Part shown: positions 52,182 to 62,124 of the stretch, piece by piece
Layout of the letters: each line of letters opens with the position of its first letter
Numbering within the stretch: the first letter of the stretch is position 1
Source of the DNA: Balamuthia mandrillaris
Lineage: Eukaryota; Discosea; Longamoebia; Balamuthiidae
Length of the DNA stretch: 64,000 nucleotides
NCBI GenBank assembly: GCA_031835245.1
Contig: JAVKOQ010000166.1
Span: 1-64,000, forward strand
Direction: 5' to 3'
Translations under genes and position numbers: made by a program
Notes under the pieces: model-generated
The model's database searches: none
What the model was told of the DNA's origin: nothing
The model's input: only the letters and a program-made list of their open reading frames with translations

Positions 52182-53531
52182 GCTCTTCCTTTTTCTCACA
52201 ATATTGGCCTGCTTGCTACTCTGTATTCATTGATCTGAAGAACATGGTGTTGGAATATATGCCTTGTACGTTGCTGCAGCTGCTCAAGGAAAGAGGAAGC
52301 CTTCCGGTGAAACAAGCAAAGAACTATTTTCGACAGGTATTTTTTTAAGCAGTGATCCTTTGGTGGTTTTGCAAACGGAATAACCAACGAGCGTTCTCTG
52401 AGGCAGCTATGCCAAGGTCTCGCTCATATACATTCATTAGGGATATGCCACAGAGGCAAGTTACCAATCTTCAACGTTTCGCCATCAGTGTTTATGGGCC
52501 TAACTCTCTCTCTCTCTCTCTCTCTCAATTGTAGATTTAAAGCCAGACAACGTCCTTGTAAATCCAACGTATGCTTTCCTTTGCAGTTCAGGAGAGAGAA
52601 AGGGAGATTGGTTGCTAAGTATTACTTATGTCCTAAACACGTCCTAAAAGAACTGGTGAACTTAAGATATGTGATTTTGGCAGGTTTGTTGCATCCTTTC
52701 TCTCCTCTCCGTTCTCCTCTCTTCTCTTCTCCTCTCACCCTCTCTCATTGAGAAATGTTTTTGCTTCCAGTGCAAAGATCTTAGCGGAGTCGCCACCAAA
52801 CATCACCTACGTGTGTCCTCGTTTATACAGGTAAACATTCTGTCCTTCTGAGGAAAAGGCATCTATAAACTCTTTTTGTCTCCTATAGAGCGCCCGAGTT
52901 ATTGTTAGGCTGTCACAAGTACACACAGAAAATTGTACGTCATCATTTATTCTTTATTCTTTACTCTACTGCTAATACTTGTGCTAATCCTCTATCAGGA
53001 TGTCTGGTCTGCTGGCTGTATCCTTTCACAACGTCAAACTGCTCGTTAAACAGAAAGAAGCTGGTCTCTTCTATGATGAACTCCTTCACTTTTCTTCGGC
53101 CATGACAATAGGTATATTATGGGAGTTGCTGATGGGACAACCTCTCTTTGATGGCTTTGCGGAAGATGGCAACCAACTACTTAACGTCATAATGGTGCTT
53201 GGCACTCCTTCCCTTTCAGATCTTTGGGCTATTGACAAGAATTACGACCAACAATGGAGGTGGGTATATTGTTCAGCATGACCAGCTGATGCGTTAACTG
53301 ACATAAGCTCATAACAAGCTTCCCCACAGTGCCAAGTATTCGAATAGCCACACTTCTTCCTTCTTCGTTAGCTACAGCAGCAGAACTCTTAGGTTTGTGT
53401 TCTATTAGTTGTCTTCACTGTATATAAATAACGTTGTTTTTATATTCACAAAAGAGGAGATGTTCTGCTTCAGCCCAAAGAAGAGGCCCTCGATTGATCA
53501 GGTAATGCTGCACGCATTCCTGAGCGAATAG
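51589..53531 (+). CDS. CMGC-group (GSK3/CDK-like) protein kinase
   Basis: Twelve exons (51589-51825, 51917-52036, 52241-52336, 52407-52455, 52535-52568, 52651-52683, 52771-52830, 52889-52934, 52999-53017, 53112-53259, 53319-53392, 53455-53531), 330 aa, every phase consistent. After a Ser-rich start: VLGSGCFGTVFEAL loop, VAVKRV lysine, NMVLEYMPCTLLQLL, CHRDLKPDNVLV catalytic loop, KICDFGSAK, activation segment YVCPRLYRAPELLLG, and DVWSAGCILWELLMGQPLF. The C lobe ends KRPSIDQVMLHAFLSE. FGSAK and YRAPELLLG point to the GSK3/CMGC branch; all catalytic residues are present. Two unusual introns: GC-AG (52456-52534) and a U12-type intron (53018-53111). The exon 10-11 junction uses acceptor AACAAG at 53318, giving QQWSFPTV, which fits GSK3-like kinases. 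Confidence 0.88.
52456..52534 (+). other. GC-AG intron in the kinase catalytic loop
   Basis: Donor is AGAG/GCAAGT, the typical strong GC-donor context; the acceptor is after a CT run ending TTGTAG. The join produces CHRDLKPDN, the invariant catalytic loop, so the boundary is secure. Confidence 0.85.
53018..53111 (+). other. U12-type (minor spliceosome) intron, GT-AG subtype
   Basis: The 5' splice site is GTATCCTTT, the exact U12 consensus. CTCCTTCAC, close to the U12 branch consensus TTCCTTRAC, has its branch A 23 nt before the AG. Splicing joins T to GT to give Cys in the conserved kinase block WSAGCILWEL, which fixes both boundaries. Confidence 0.8.
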
Positions 53532-53610
53532 CAAAATAATTTTTCAGCAAGAAAATGCAAAGCAAACTGCACAGTTTTAGGTAAGACAAATTCTCTCTTG
53601 ATGTTCAACA

Positions 53611-53698
53611 TCCGGCAATGGCGCAATTGGTAGCGCAGCGGACTGTAGTTGTAATGATAGCTTTCCGTTGGTTCCTGGTTCGAGTCCGGGTTGCCGGA
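53611..53698 (+). tRNA. tRNA-Tyr(GUA) with intron, copy 2
   Basis: Same mature sequence as copy 1. The 14-nt intron differs by a shuffled GTAATGATAG. The upstream flank TTTTAGGTAAGACAAATT is shared with copy 3. Confidence 0.93.
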
Positions 53699-53895
53699 TT
53701 CCTTTTTGCCCTTTTGCTTCTCTTCTTTTTGTTCTTTCGGGTTTACTTACCTCCTTTATGCTTTTTGTTTTAAACACATGTATCACTCCAATCTGTGCAG
53801 GTTTCGTTGGCGCAAGGGAGCAATTTTTAATCACGGAAAATTTGAGGCAAATCACGCAGTTTTAGGTAAGACAAATTGTCTCTTGATGTTCGACA

Positions 53896-53983
53896 TCCGG
53901 CAATGGCGCAATTGGTAGCGCAGCGGACTGTAGTTGTTGTAATAGCTTTCCGTTGGTTCCTGGTTCGAGTCCGGGTTGCCGGA
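53896..53983 (+). tRNA. tRNA-Tyr(GUA) with intron, copy 3
   Basis: 88 nt with the same mature sequence and the same intron as copy 1. The upstream flank GTTTTAGGTAAGACAAATTG and following CTCTTGATGTTCGACA match copy 2 almost exactly, showing tandem duplication of about 285 bp. Confidence 0.93.
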
Positions 53984-54153
53984 CTGCCCTCCCTTTTTGC
54001 TCTTTCCTTGACTGAGCTTTCTAACCTTCTTTTTTTTCCCCCAACGACAAAACAAAACTCATTGCAATCCAAACAGAATTCACGATGGAGCAATTTCTTT
54101 TGCACTAGAAAATTGGAGGCAAAATTCAAAATTTTAGGTAAGTCACACATCCG

Positions 54154-54623
54154 CTCCCAGTGCTCAACTTCCACTCCCCACTACGCCGAGCCCTGGCCCT
54201 CTCACCATGCAGAGAAGCTGATAGAAGCGCGCTCCCTCCCCAGGAGCCTTTATTACACTCAATAAAGGCACCTACAGGCCTATACACCTTGGCCTAACCT
54301 CAATGAACCTACGCATCTCCAGAGAAGGGCAGAGAGGGTGGGTGGGCGGGAAGAACCTCACCCACAAGTTGAGCCGAACGCCAACTACGTCCGTCTAAAC
54401 TTCAGAAAAACGCGCACTAAGAATAAACTTCTTAGAGCGCCCAAGAAACCACCCCTCCTCAAAAATTGCGACTAGAACTCCGAAGGAGTTCCTCCAATCC
54501 ATCGTCGCAATTTTACCACAACACAACAACTCCGTACTCACCCTCAAACCACCAACTAGCACAGAGAGGGCACAGGGCTCGAGCTCCGTTCGTGGAACCA
54601 ACCTTCCGCAAGCAGAAGGCAAG
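54154..54623. mobile_element. 470-bp insertion at a tRNA-Tyr 5' end, solo-LTR-like
   Basis: The block separates ATCCG (54149-54153) from an identical ATCCG (54624-54628). The second copy runs from the base before the tRNA to tRNA base 4, so it looks like a 5-bp target-site duplication. The spacer left of it (TTTTAGGTAAGTCACAC) is the usual upstream flank of the tandem tRNA units, and the right side is the intact tRNA. Composition differs from neighbours (C/A-rich). An AATAAA lies near 54260, as in the R region of an LTR. The ends (CTCCC...GCAAG) lack the usual TG...CA, so LTR identity is only tentative. No coding capacity seen. Confidence 0.5.
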
Positions 54624-54624
54624 A

Positions 54625-54712
54625 TCCGGCAATGGCGCAATTGGTAGCGCAGCGGACTGTAGTTGTTGCAATAGCTTTCCGTTGGTTCCTGGTTCGAGTC
54701 CGGGTTGCCGGA
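54625..54712 (+). tRNA. tRNA-Tyr(GUA) with intron, copy 4
   Basis: 88 nt, intact body and boxes; the intron has one change (TTGCAATAG). Its natural upstream flank has been displaced 470 bp by the insertion 54154-54623. Confidence 0.92.
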
Positions 54713-54873
54713 TTCCTTTTTGCCTTTCCGTTCCTTCTTGTTTTCTAACCTTAAGTTCTTTTTTGCCTTGCTGTATCTATTTAGTTAGATCTGCTGCTAT
54801 TTTGAGCTACGCTATGTATTGCAGGTGAACGTGCCAGTTTTTGGATAGGTATGTTACATTTCTTATCCCACCA

Positions 54874-54962
54874 TCAGCAATGTCGCTATCAGCAGCGCAG
54901 CGGATTGCGGTCGTTAAAACGACAGATATCCGTTGGTTCCTGGACTCGGGTCCAGTTTGCTG
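54874..54962 (+). pseudogene. Decayed tRNA-Tyr-like sequence
   Basis: Keeps the GCGGA/TCCGT stem and the GTTGGTTCCTGG block of its neighbours in the same order. The anticodon loop reads TTGCGG (no GTA) and the intron region is replaced by a longer self-complementary GTCGTTAAAACGAC. The T arm is rearranged (CTGGACTCGGGTCCAG) without a TTCGA loop. Acceptor ends TCAGCAA/TTGCTGT still nearly pair, from compensating changes, so a diverged functional RNA cannot be excluded. Confidence 0.6.
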
Positions 54963-55135
54963 TATCCAACCCCTTTTATTCGTTGCAGATTCTTGCTGAC
55001 ATTTTCCTCCTTTTGTTCTTCTGTCTTGCTTTGTTTTTCCTGTCAAGGCCAGAAAATCATTGAAATATCCAGGAAAGTTGGGAGCGAATCGTAACAGTGT
55101 TAGGTAAGCTACAAATCTTCTTGTAACGCTCGACA

Positions 55136-55223
55136 TCCGGCAATGGCGCAATTGGTAGCGCAGCGGACTGTAGTTGTAATGATAGCTTTCCGTTGGTTCC
55201 TGGTTCGAGTCCGGGTTGCCGGA
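55136..55223 (+). tRNA. tRNA-Tyr(GUA) with intron, copy 5
   Basis: 88 nt, with the same mature sequence and the same intron variant as copy 2. Upstream flank GTGTTAGGTAAGCTACAAAT then CGCTCGACA is a diverged version of that in copies 2 and 3. Confidence 0.93.
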
Positions 55224-55401
55224 TTGCCTACTCTTTTTTGTTCCTTCCTGTTTGCTCACTGAGTGACTAACCATCCTTTTTTCTTCTTCTTAGATGCTTT
55301 TATGACGAACAAATGCTTTTCTCTATTATTTTGTTATTTTTTGCAATAACAGGAAACTGCCCTTCCAACTGAAAACTGAAACTCTATTTGTTTTTTTTTT
55401 C

Positions 55402-58400
55402 TCATTCTTGCTCTGCTCCAACTTCAAGCAAAAGGTCATCTGCAGCAAGGGAGTCGCCAAGTCCAGTACAAAGTCTTTTCACTGCATACAACAAGTAAGG
55501 ACTTTTCATCTGAAACAATGACCATCACAAACAAAGGATATCAACAAACCTTTGCCAGATACAGGAGAAGTGACCACTGTCTCCATCTTCATGGCGCTCA
55601 ACACCAACAATGGATCGCCCTTTTTGAGCAGCGTGCCCTCTTCGACCCGGATCTCGACGACCACGCCGCCCATGGGCGCTCCAATGGAGTATGGATCTTT
55701 GGGGTTGGCCTTCTCCCTGACCTCCGTCTTTACCTCAGCTTTACGGTCGTGCACACGTATTCCGCGCGTCTTGCCGTTGACCTCAAAGAATACCTCGCAG
55801 CTGCCATCGCTGTCTGTTTCAGATTTGGTGATATAACGTATGTACAACGTTTTGCCTTTCCTGTTTGTTTGTTCTCCGTTAGTTACGTTCTTTCGAAACG
55901 GAAAGGACCAGAGAGAACATGAAGAGAATAAGAAGGAAGAAGTGGAAGAACAAGAAGAGACTAACCCAATTTCAATGTTGACCTCTTCGTTGATTTTTGG
56001 AGCAGTCAAGAAGAGACGAGTTGGAATGGCGCTGACCTTGCCGTAGGTAGCATGATACGATGCATACTCCTCAAAGACCTGTGGGAACAGTGCTGCAGAG
56101 ACTGCATCCAGATCAGAGATGTGCCGCTTATCGAACCTCTTGATGAGCTGCTGCTTCAGCTCCGCTAGATCCAAAGGAGGCATGCTCGCCCCCGGCCTTC
56201 CCTTCACCGGCTGCAACCCTTTGAGGACATGCGTGCGCAGAGGCTCGGGAAAGCCTTGATAGGGCTCGCCGAGGTATCCCTGGAAGAACTGAACGACGGA
56301 ACTAGGGAAGGAAAGAGTGCTGGCTTTCTCCAAGACTTGTTCTTTGCTCAGCCGATTTTGTACCATGAATTGAGCCAGGTCGCCCACTACTTTGGAGGTG
56401 GGCGTGACTTTGACGACTTTGCCGAGGAGCTCGTTGGCTTCGGCGTAGGCTCTCTTGATTTCAATCCATTGCGCGCCTAGACCCAATGCTTTGGACTGTT
56501 ATTCATCAGAAACTCTACGTCAGTATGTTTCTTTTAACGCTTCTCTCTCTCTCTCTCTCTCTCTCTCGTAAGCCAAAAACAAGTTTAGAGCAGTAGAGAT
56601 ACGCGGCGAACTACGAACCTGGAATTGGAGGTTAGTGTATTGGCCGCCGGGCATCTCGTGAATGTATACACCAGCGCTGCCGCTCTTCAGACCGGACTCG
56701 AAGGGGGCGTAAAGACCGCGAGCGCCCTCCCAGTAGTCGCTGATGGCCTGGATATCTTCCTGCTTTAAGCCGGTGTCCTTCGGCGTGCCCTTCAGCGATG
56801 CCACAACAGCGCCCATACTTGGCTGCGACGTCATTCCTGACATGGAATCCACTGTAGGAGAAACACAAGAATCGGTAAGAGTTTTCTGGTCTTTCCTTTC
56901 TTCACACTTTATCCACAGAGAGCAGGAATTAAAAGTTCAAACCTGCAACATCAACAACATCAGCGCCAGCTTCGGCGCAGGCAAGCATGCTGGTCACACC
57001 GGTACCAGCCGTATCGTGAGTGTGGACGTGAATGGGCACGTCTGGAAATTCCTTTCGAAGAGTGCCGATCAGCAACTTGGCAGCTTCTGGCTTCAACAAT
57101 CCTGCCATATCCTGTTATTTGTGGAAACCCGTGCGTTAGGAGAAGCAAAGAACAGAAAGCAAAGAAAGACAGGGAGGAGAGAACAGAAGGAAAAGCAAGA
57201 AGAAGAGCAAAGGAGGGAAACCTTGATGGCAAGAATGTGAATGCCGCAACCAACTAATTCTCGCGCCAGTTGCAGGTAATACTCCAGCGTATACTTCTTC
57301 TCATCCGGGCTGCTAACATCCCCCGTGTAACACATGGCGGCCTCCACGACGGCCCCGCCATCACCGGCCTTCTTCACGGCATCGATGCCCAGCTTCAGGT
57401 TCTCCACGTAGTTCAGCGAGTCAAAGATGCGGAAGACGTCGATGCCCATGCGGTACGCCTTATCCACAAACTCGTAGACCACGTTGTCCGGATAGCTGGT
57501 ATAGCCAACGGCGTTGGCCCCGCGCAGCAACATCTGGAAGGGTATGTTGGGCACCAGCTCCCTCAGCTTCCTCAGCCTCTCCCAGGGGGACTCCTTCAGG
57601 AAGCGCAGGCAGACGTCAAAGGTGGCGCCGCCCCACATCTCCACGCTGAAGAGGGGGGACAGGAGGTGGCTCGTGGCTGGGGCGATGTGGCAGAGGTCGA
57701 TGGTGCGCACCCGCGTGGCGAGGAGGGATTGGTGCGCGTCTCGCCAGGTCGTGTCCGTTAGCAGCAGAGCTGAGTCGTTGAATATAAAGGTAACGTTATA
57801 ACGCTTTCTGGTTTTATGTAACATAATAACTAAAAATAATAAAAAGGAACCTTTGTGCTCTCGAATGGCTTTGGCAAAGGCCTGAGGGCCGTTGCGCTTG
57901 AGGTACTGCCGCCAGCCGGAGGGAGGGTGGCCAGAGGGCACGACCGGGAGGACGGGATCGGAGGGGGCGGGAGAGACGTGCTTATCCGCACCCGGAATCT
58001 GACAGCCGTTCACCACCATATCTCCTGTACAGAATGCATCAATAACAGAGAAAGCGCAACGGGAAGGGAAGAGAGTCGAGAGTTGCATGAGGGAGGTAGG
58101 TAACGCAGAGAGAAAGAAAAAAAGAGAGAACGGAAGAGGAAAATAACGAACCCATATAATGCAACAACTTTTGAGCGCGATCCAAGGGCTCTTCGTACTG
58201 AAACAACTCCTTCGTCTCATCGATGAATGTGGTCCACAGCTGTCCCTGCACGAACAACGGGTGCGACACCAGCTTCAACAAATAGGGAATGTTGGTCTTC
58301 ACTCCGCGAATGCGCATTTCCCTCAACGCTCGAATGAGCTTCCTGATGGTAGCCTCGAAGGTAAGGGCCTTTGCGGTGAGCTTCACCAACAAAGAGTCGT

Positions 58401-59824
58401 AATGAGGCGTGATGACGCTTCCAGTGAAACCAGCAGAACCATCCAAGCGAATGCCAGGTCCTCCGCAGCTGCGATAGACGCTGATCTTTCCCGTTTGTGG
58501 TTGAAAGTTGTTGCTGGGATCCTCCGTGGTAATGCGACACTGGATAGCATGGCCAACAACACGAATGGAGGATTGTTGGTGGAGGTTGAGGTCCGCTAGG
58601 GTCACTCCACCGGCGATGAGGATTTGGGACTGAACCAGGTCTATACCAGTCACTTCTTCGGTGATGGTGTGCTCGACTTGGATGCGAGGGTTAACTTCGA
58701 TGAAGTAATGGCGGCTGTTGTCTTCCACCAAGAACTGGTTTGTTTTATATGTGAACACGGATCAGTTTTCTTAAAATAAGCTAGTAGAAGCAACAAAGAA
58801 GAAAGACGAACCTCAACAGTGCCAGCGTTCTCATAGGAGGTAGCTTTAGCAAGCTTAACTGCATCTTCAGTGAGTTTTTGACGAAGAGATTCCGGCAGAC
58901 CGACCGCTGGAGCGATCTCGCAAACTTTCTGATGCCTTCTCTGCACAGAGCAGTCACGTTCAAAAAGATGTATAACATTGCCAGTCTTGTCACCTAATAT
59001 CTGAACTTCGATGTGTCGGGGACGTTGCACCAACCTAATGGAGTTGTTTCGTTAGAAAGAACGCAGCTACAAAAACAAGGAGAGAAAAGAACACCGTTCA
59101 ATAAATATAGTTCCATCACCAAATGCCGCCAAAGCTTCCGCACTTGCCCGTTTGAAACTATGTTCAAACTCTAACGCAACAACTGTTAACGAAATAAAAA
59201 CTCTAACAACGACAAGCAGGAATAGCACAAACCGTCTTTGTTGCGAACCACTCTCATGCCTCTACCACCACCTCCCATTGCTGCTTTGATGATAACAGGC
59301 AGACCAGCCTCCTCTATGAATTTGAGGCCTTCCTCCACGGTGCTTACAGGACCATCTGTGCCAGGCACCACTGGCACTCCAGTTGCAATGGCAACTTTGC
59401 GAGCTGCTGTCTTGTCTCCCAATGTGTCGATTGTCTTTGAAAAAAGACAACAGGTTGTTGGAGAAGGAAGGAAGAAATAGTAAATAGAGCAAATGAATGT
59501 ACCTCAGGAGAAGGGCCAATCCAAATCAATCCTGCATCTTTGACTTTCCTTGCGAATGTTGCATTCTCAGAAAGGAAGCCGTACCCTTTGAAACAAATCA
59601 GAGAGAAGAGGAAAAGGGAAGACGAGAAGGAAAATACCAAAAAATGAGTTTAGGCGGAGAGGATACAAACAATGAATACAGTACCGGGATGAATAGCATC
59701 AACATCGTTTTCAAGAGCAATGTTGATGATAGAATCCATGTCTAAATATGCTTGAACCGGGTTTTTACCTTTACCTACCAGATAAGCCTCGTCTGCCTAT
59801 AATTTCGTTAGAAGTTGCGAAACC

Positions 59825-59868
<44 letters not shown>

Positions 59869-60784
59869 GTACGGAGTAACGGTGCATCCCCAAACGGTCC
59901 TCATGGCTATAGATGGCGATCGTGCGAATGCCTAGCTCAGTTGCCGCTCGAAAGACTCTGATGGCAATGTCTCCACTGTTGAGTTGCATAGAAATGTTAT
60001 TTTTTACTTGAAGCAGAACTCCAAGAAACAGAAGAACGACAAGCAGAAAACAAGATGAAGTTTTAGACGTCTCAGTGGTAGTGACAAAAGAAACGAAATA
60101 TCATCATTACATTGGATATCACGTCTTTCGTTTTCATCACTGACGATGCGAAGAAACAGGGAAAGAAACGACAAGTCATAAAGTAATAGAGAAGAAGGAG
60201 CAGAGGCAGAAGCAAGAGAAGAAGCGGAAGAAGAACAAGCACAAGAAGAATGGGAACAAGGTCAAGAAAACAGAAGGCGAAGAAGAGAAGAATGGCAAGA
60301 GAATGAAGCAATAGAACAAGGAGAAGAGGTAAACGAGAACCAGCGTGACAGCCACAAAAAGCGAGGAAAATGAAACGATTGGTCTAAACGAATCAAAACA
60401 GAAGGAAAGAACAAAGAAAGAACACAGAAACAATGAACGCGGACGCACCGGTTCGCACAAAGGATGGAACGGATGGGGCACTCCAACGAGGATAGCTCTC
60501 TCAGCTCCTCCTGAAAAGGCACATGAGCCCAGTCGGCGCTCTCTCCGGCCATCACGCTGGGCGTCGTCGATTGACTTCCGGTTCGTTTTTGTCTACGCAG
60601 AAGAGATGAGAAGGAGGGAAAAAAAACAACACCGTGTTGTTGTATCAACAACCCCAACAAAACATGAAGCGAGAACAGAAAAAAGAGTAAATGAAAGAAG
60701 AAGAAGAAAAAAAGATCAAGCTAACCTTCCATTGACACTCGGTTGCGGCTGATTCTGCTTCTCTTGCGGCTCCTTTCCTTCCAT
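55402..60784 (-). CDS. PC: Pyruvate carboxylase
   Basis: Sixteen exons (60784-60726, 60592-60449, 59975-59873, 59796-59685, 59585-59503, 59434-59233, 59170-59095, 59034-58812, 58734-58152, 58024-57851, 57769-57222, 57111-56943, 56851-56619, 56495-55966, 55860-55550, 55481-55402), 1209 aa, phases consistent. Biotin carboxylase at about 55-510 (ATP-grasp [31 protein letters not shown]). Carboxyltransferase at about 565-880 ([52 protein letters not shown]). Tetramerisation region, then biotinyl domain with SAMKMET (biotin-lysine K1171). Carboxylates pyruvate to oxaloacetate. The 55-residue N-terminal extension is Glu/Gln/Ser-rich with no amphipathic Arg helix, so it does not look like a mitochondrial presequence; cytosolic location is possible. 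Intron 2 (473 bp) is the longest. Confidence 0.96.
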
Positions 60785-61059
60785 TATTTTTTGCTTTTTG
60801 GTTGTTTTGGGTTTGAAAAAACACGGTTGAAAAACCAAGAAGCTTCCTGGCCTTCTTTTTTTTTGGGGTCTTTACGACAACACACGAAAGCACACAAAAA
60901 AAAATTATATATAGTTTTTAATTATTAAATTCAACAGTGAAATTCCCTTTTATAGTTATTTTCTCCATATTTTCCCTCAATTCTATTTCAAATTTCTGCT
61001 TCTGAACTCCGTAACTCCGAGTAACACGTTTTTTCGTTCGTTTGTGGTTTTAGTGACTT

Positions 61060-61678
61060 TTAGTCCTGTTTCGGCAGAGGTTGCCCCTGTTGTTGTTTTC
61101 TGCGTTTCAGGACAGGGGCCACCACCGCCAGGACAACAATGACACCCAAAGTCACGTACAAGGAGGCGTACTTGGTGGTGCTGGCCATGTTTCTCAGGAG
61201 GTACAATACGTTGGGTGCGGCATGCGCCGGATGAGCCGCGAGCGCCACCAAAGTGATGATGTTTTCCACGAGGTCGGCACATAGCAACAAGGGGAGCCCC
61301 CTCAGCGTGGAGGAGGGGGTCAGCAGCACCAGGAGGGAGTAGAGCAGGAAGGAGAGGGAGGGAGTGAAGAGCATGTCGCAAAGCAAGAACGTTTTGTAGA
61401 TTGCTCTTCCCTCGTCTCCTGCATCCTCAAAGAACCTTGTGGAGGGGATGAGTGAGGACTCTTTCATTCCGGCGGGCTCTGGGGAAGTACCGATGTAAGT
61501 CTTGTTCAGACATGCTCCAATAGCCATCAGGTGCTTTGATAAGGTTGGCGCTGGAGGGGTCGTGCTGCGACTCTGGCAGATGCTCCTTGAGGGTCGGCAT
61601 GAAGTAGGTGGTATTGAGGGCGACCAAGGCGGCCAGCACCACGAAAGCCAGACAAACAGGGACCGCTTTGCTCATCAT
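61060..61678 (-). CDS. Small multi-TM protein of unknown family (frame shift at a G run)
   Basis: Intronless. From ATG at 61678, MMSKAVPVCLAFVVLAALVAL is a TM or signal-anchor helix. A soluble part (KAPDGYWSMSEQDLHRYFP) follows, then three more TM segments (FTPSLSFLLYSLLVLLTP, LPLLLCADLVENIITLVALA, YASLYVTLGVIVVLAVVAPV) and a basic tail KRRKQQQ. About 205 aa. The two halves lie in different frames. Ignoring one base of the GGGG run at 61480-61483 joins HRYFP to EPAGMKESSLIPSTRFFEDA and gives one frame to the stop at 61060. This is the same kind of single-base homopolymer excess as in two other genes here. Family and function not recognised; the layout resembles small ER or mitochondrial membrane proteins. 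Confidence 0.65.
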
Positions 61679-61921
61679 CCTCCGTCGTTCTGCTCGTTCT
61701 CTTCTTCAGCTTTGGCCGTGTGATGCATACGTGTCAATTTCATGTCGTCACGTGAATTGATCGATCACGAATACATGAGACGATGACGTCATACGATCCA
61801 AAATCCGAAAATAAATTCAGATATGAGATCCTTGACCCCTCAAAGATTATTGCTTTCCCGCCTTTTTTTTTGTGCACGTTACTGTTTTTGCTGTGTGGGA
61901 AAAACCTATTTTTTTGTTCCA

Positions 61922-61958
<37 letters not shown>

Positions 61959-62124
61959 CGCGTTCAACGGGAAGGGGGAAAAGAAAGGGCGGTGCAGAGA
62001 ACGAAAGAAGTGAAGAAAAAGCACTTTTGTTCTCTCTTCCGCTTATTTATTTATTTTATTTATTTTAGGTTTTTGTTTTTAATCTGGGAACAATGGTTTG
62101 TGTTTCTTCTTTGAGGATCCTCAC
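61679..62124. promoter_or_regulatory. Divergent promoter with G-box, CRE and GTCGTC sites
   Basis: Close to the multi-TM start codon: CATGTCGTCA (61741-61750), G-box CACGTG (61749-61754), ATCGAT (about 61761) and a full palindromic CRE TGACGTCA (61784-61791). An AG microsatellite (61924-61956) lies on the CDT1 side. No other gene seen in the 446 bp. Confidence 0.45.

Noticed and set aside
52569-52586. 18-nt intron ending CCTTTGCAG in the kinase gene
   Set aside because: Too short to splice and leads to a stop; the acceptor at 52650 yields the conserved TTGELKICDFG instead.
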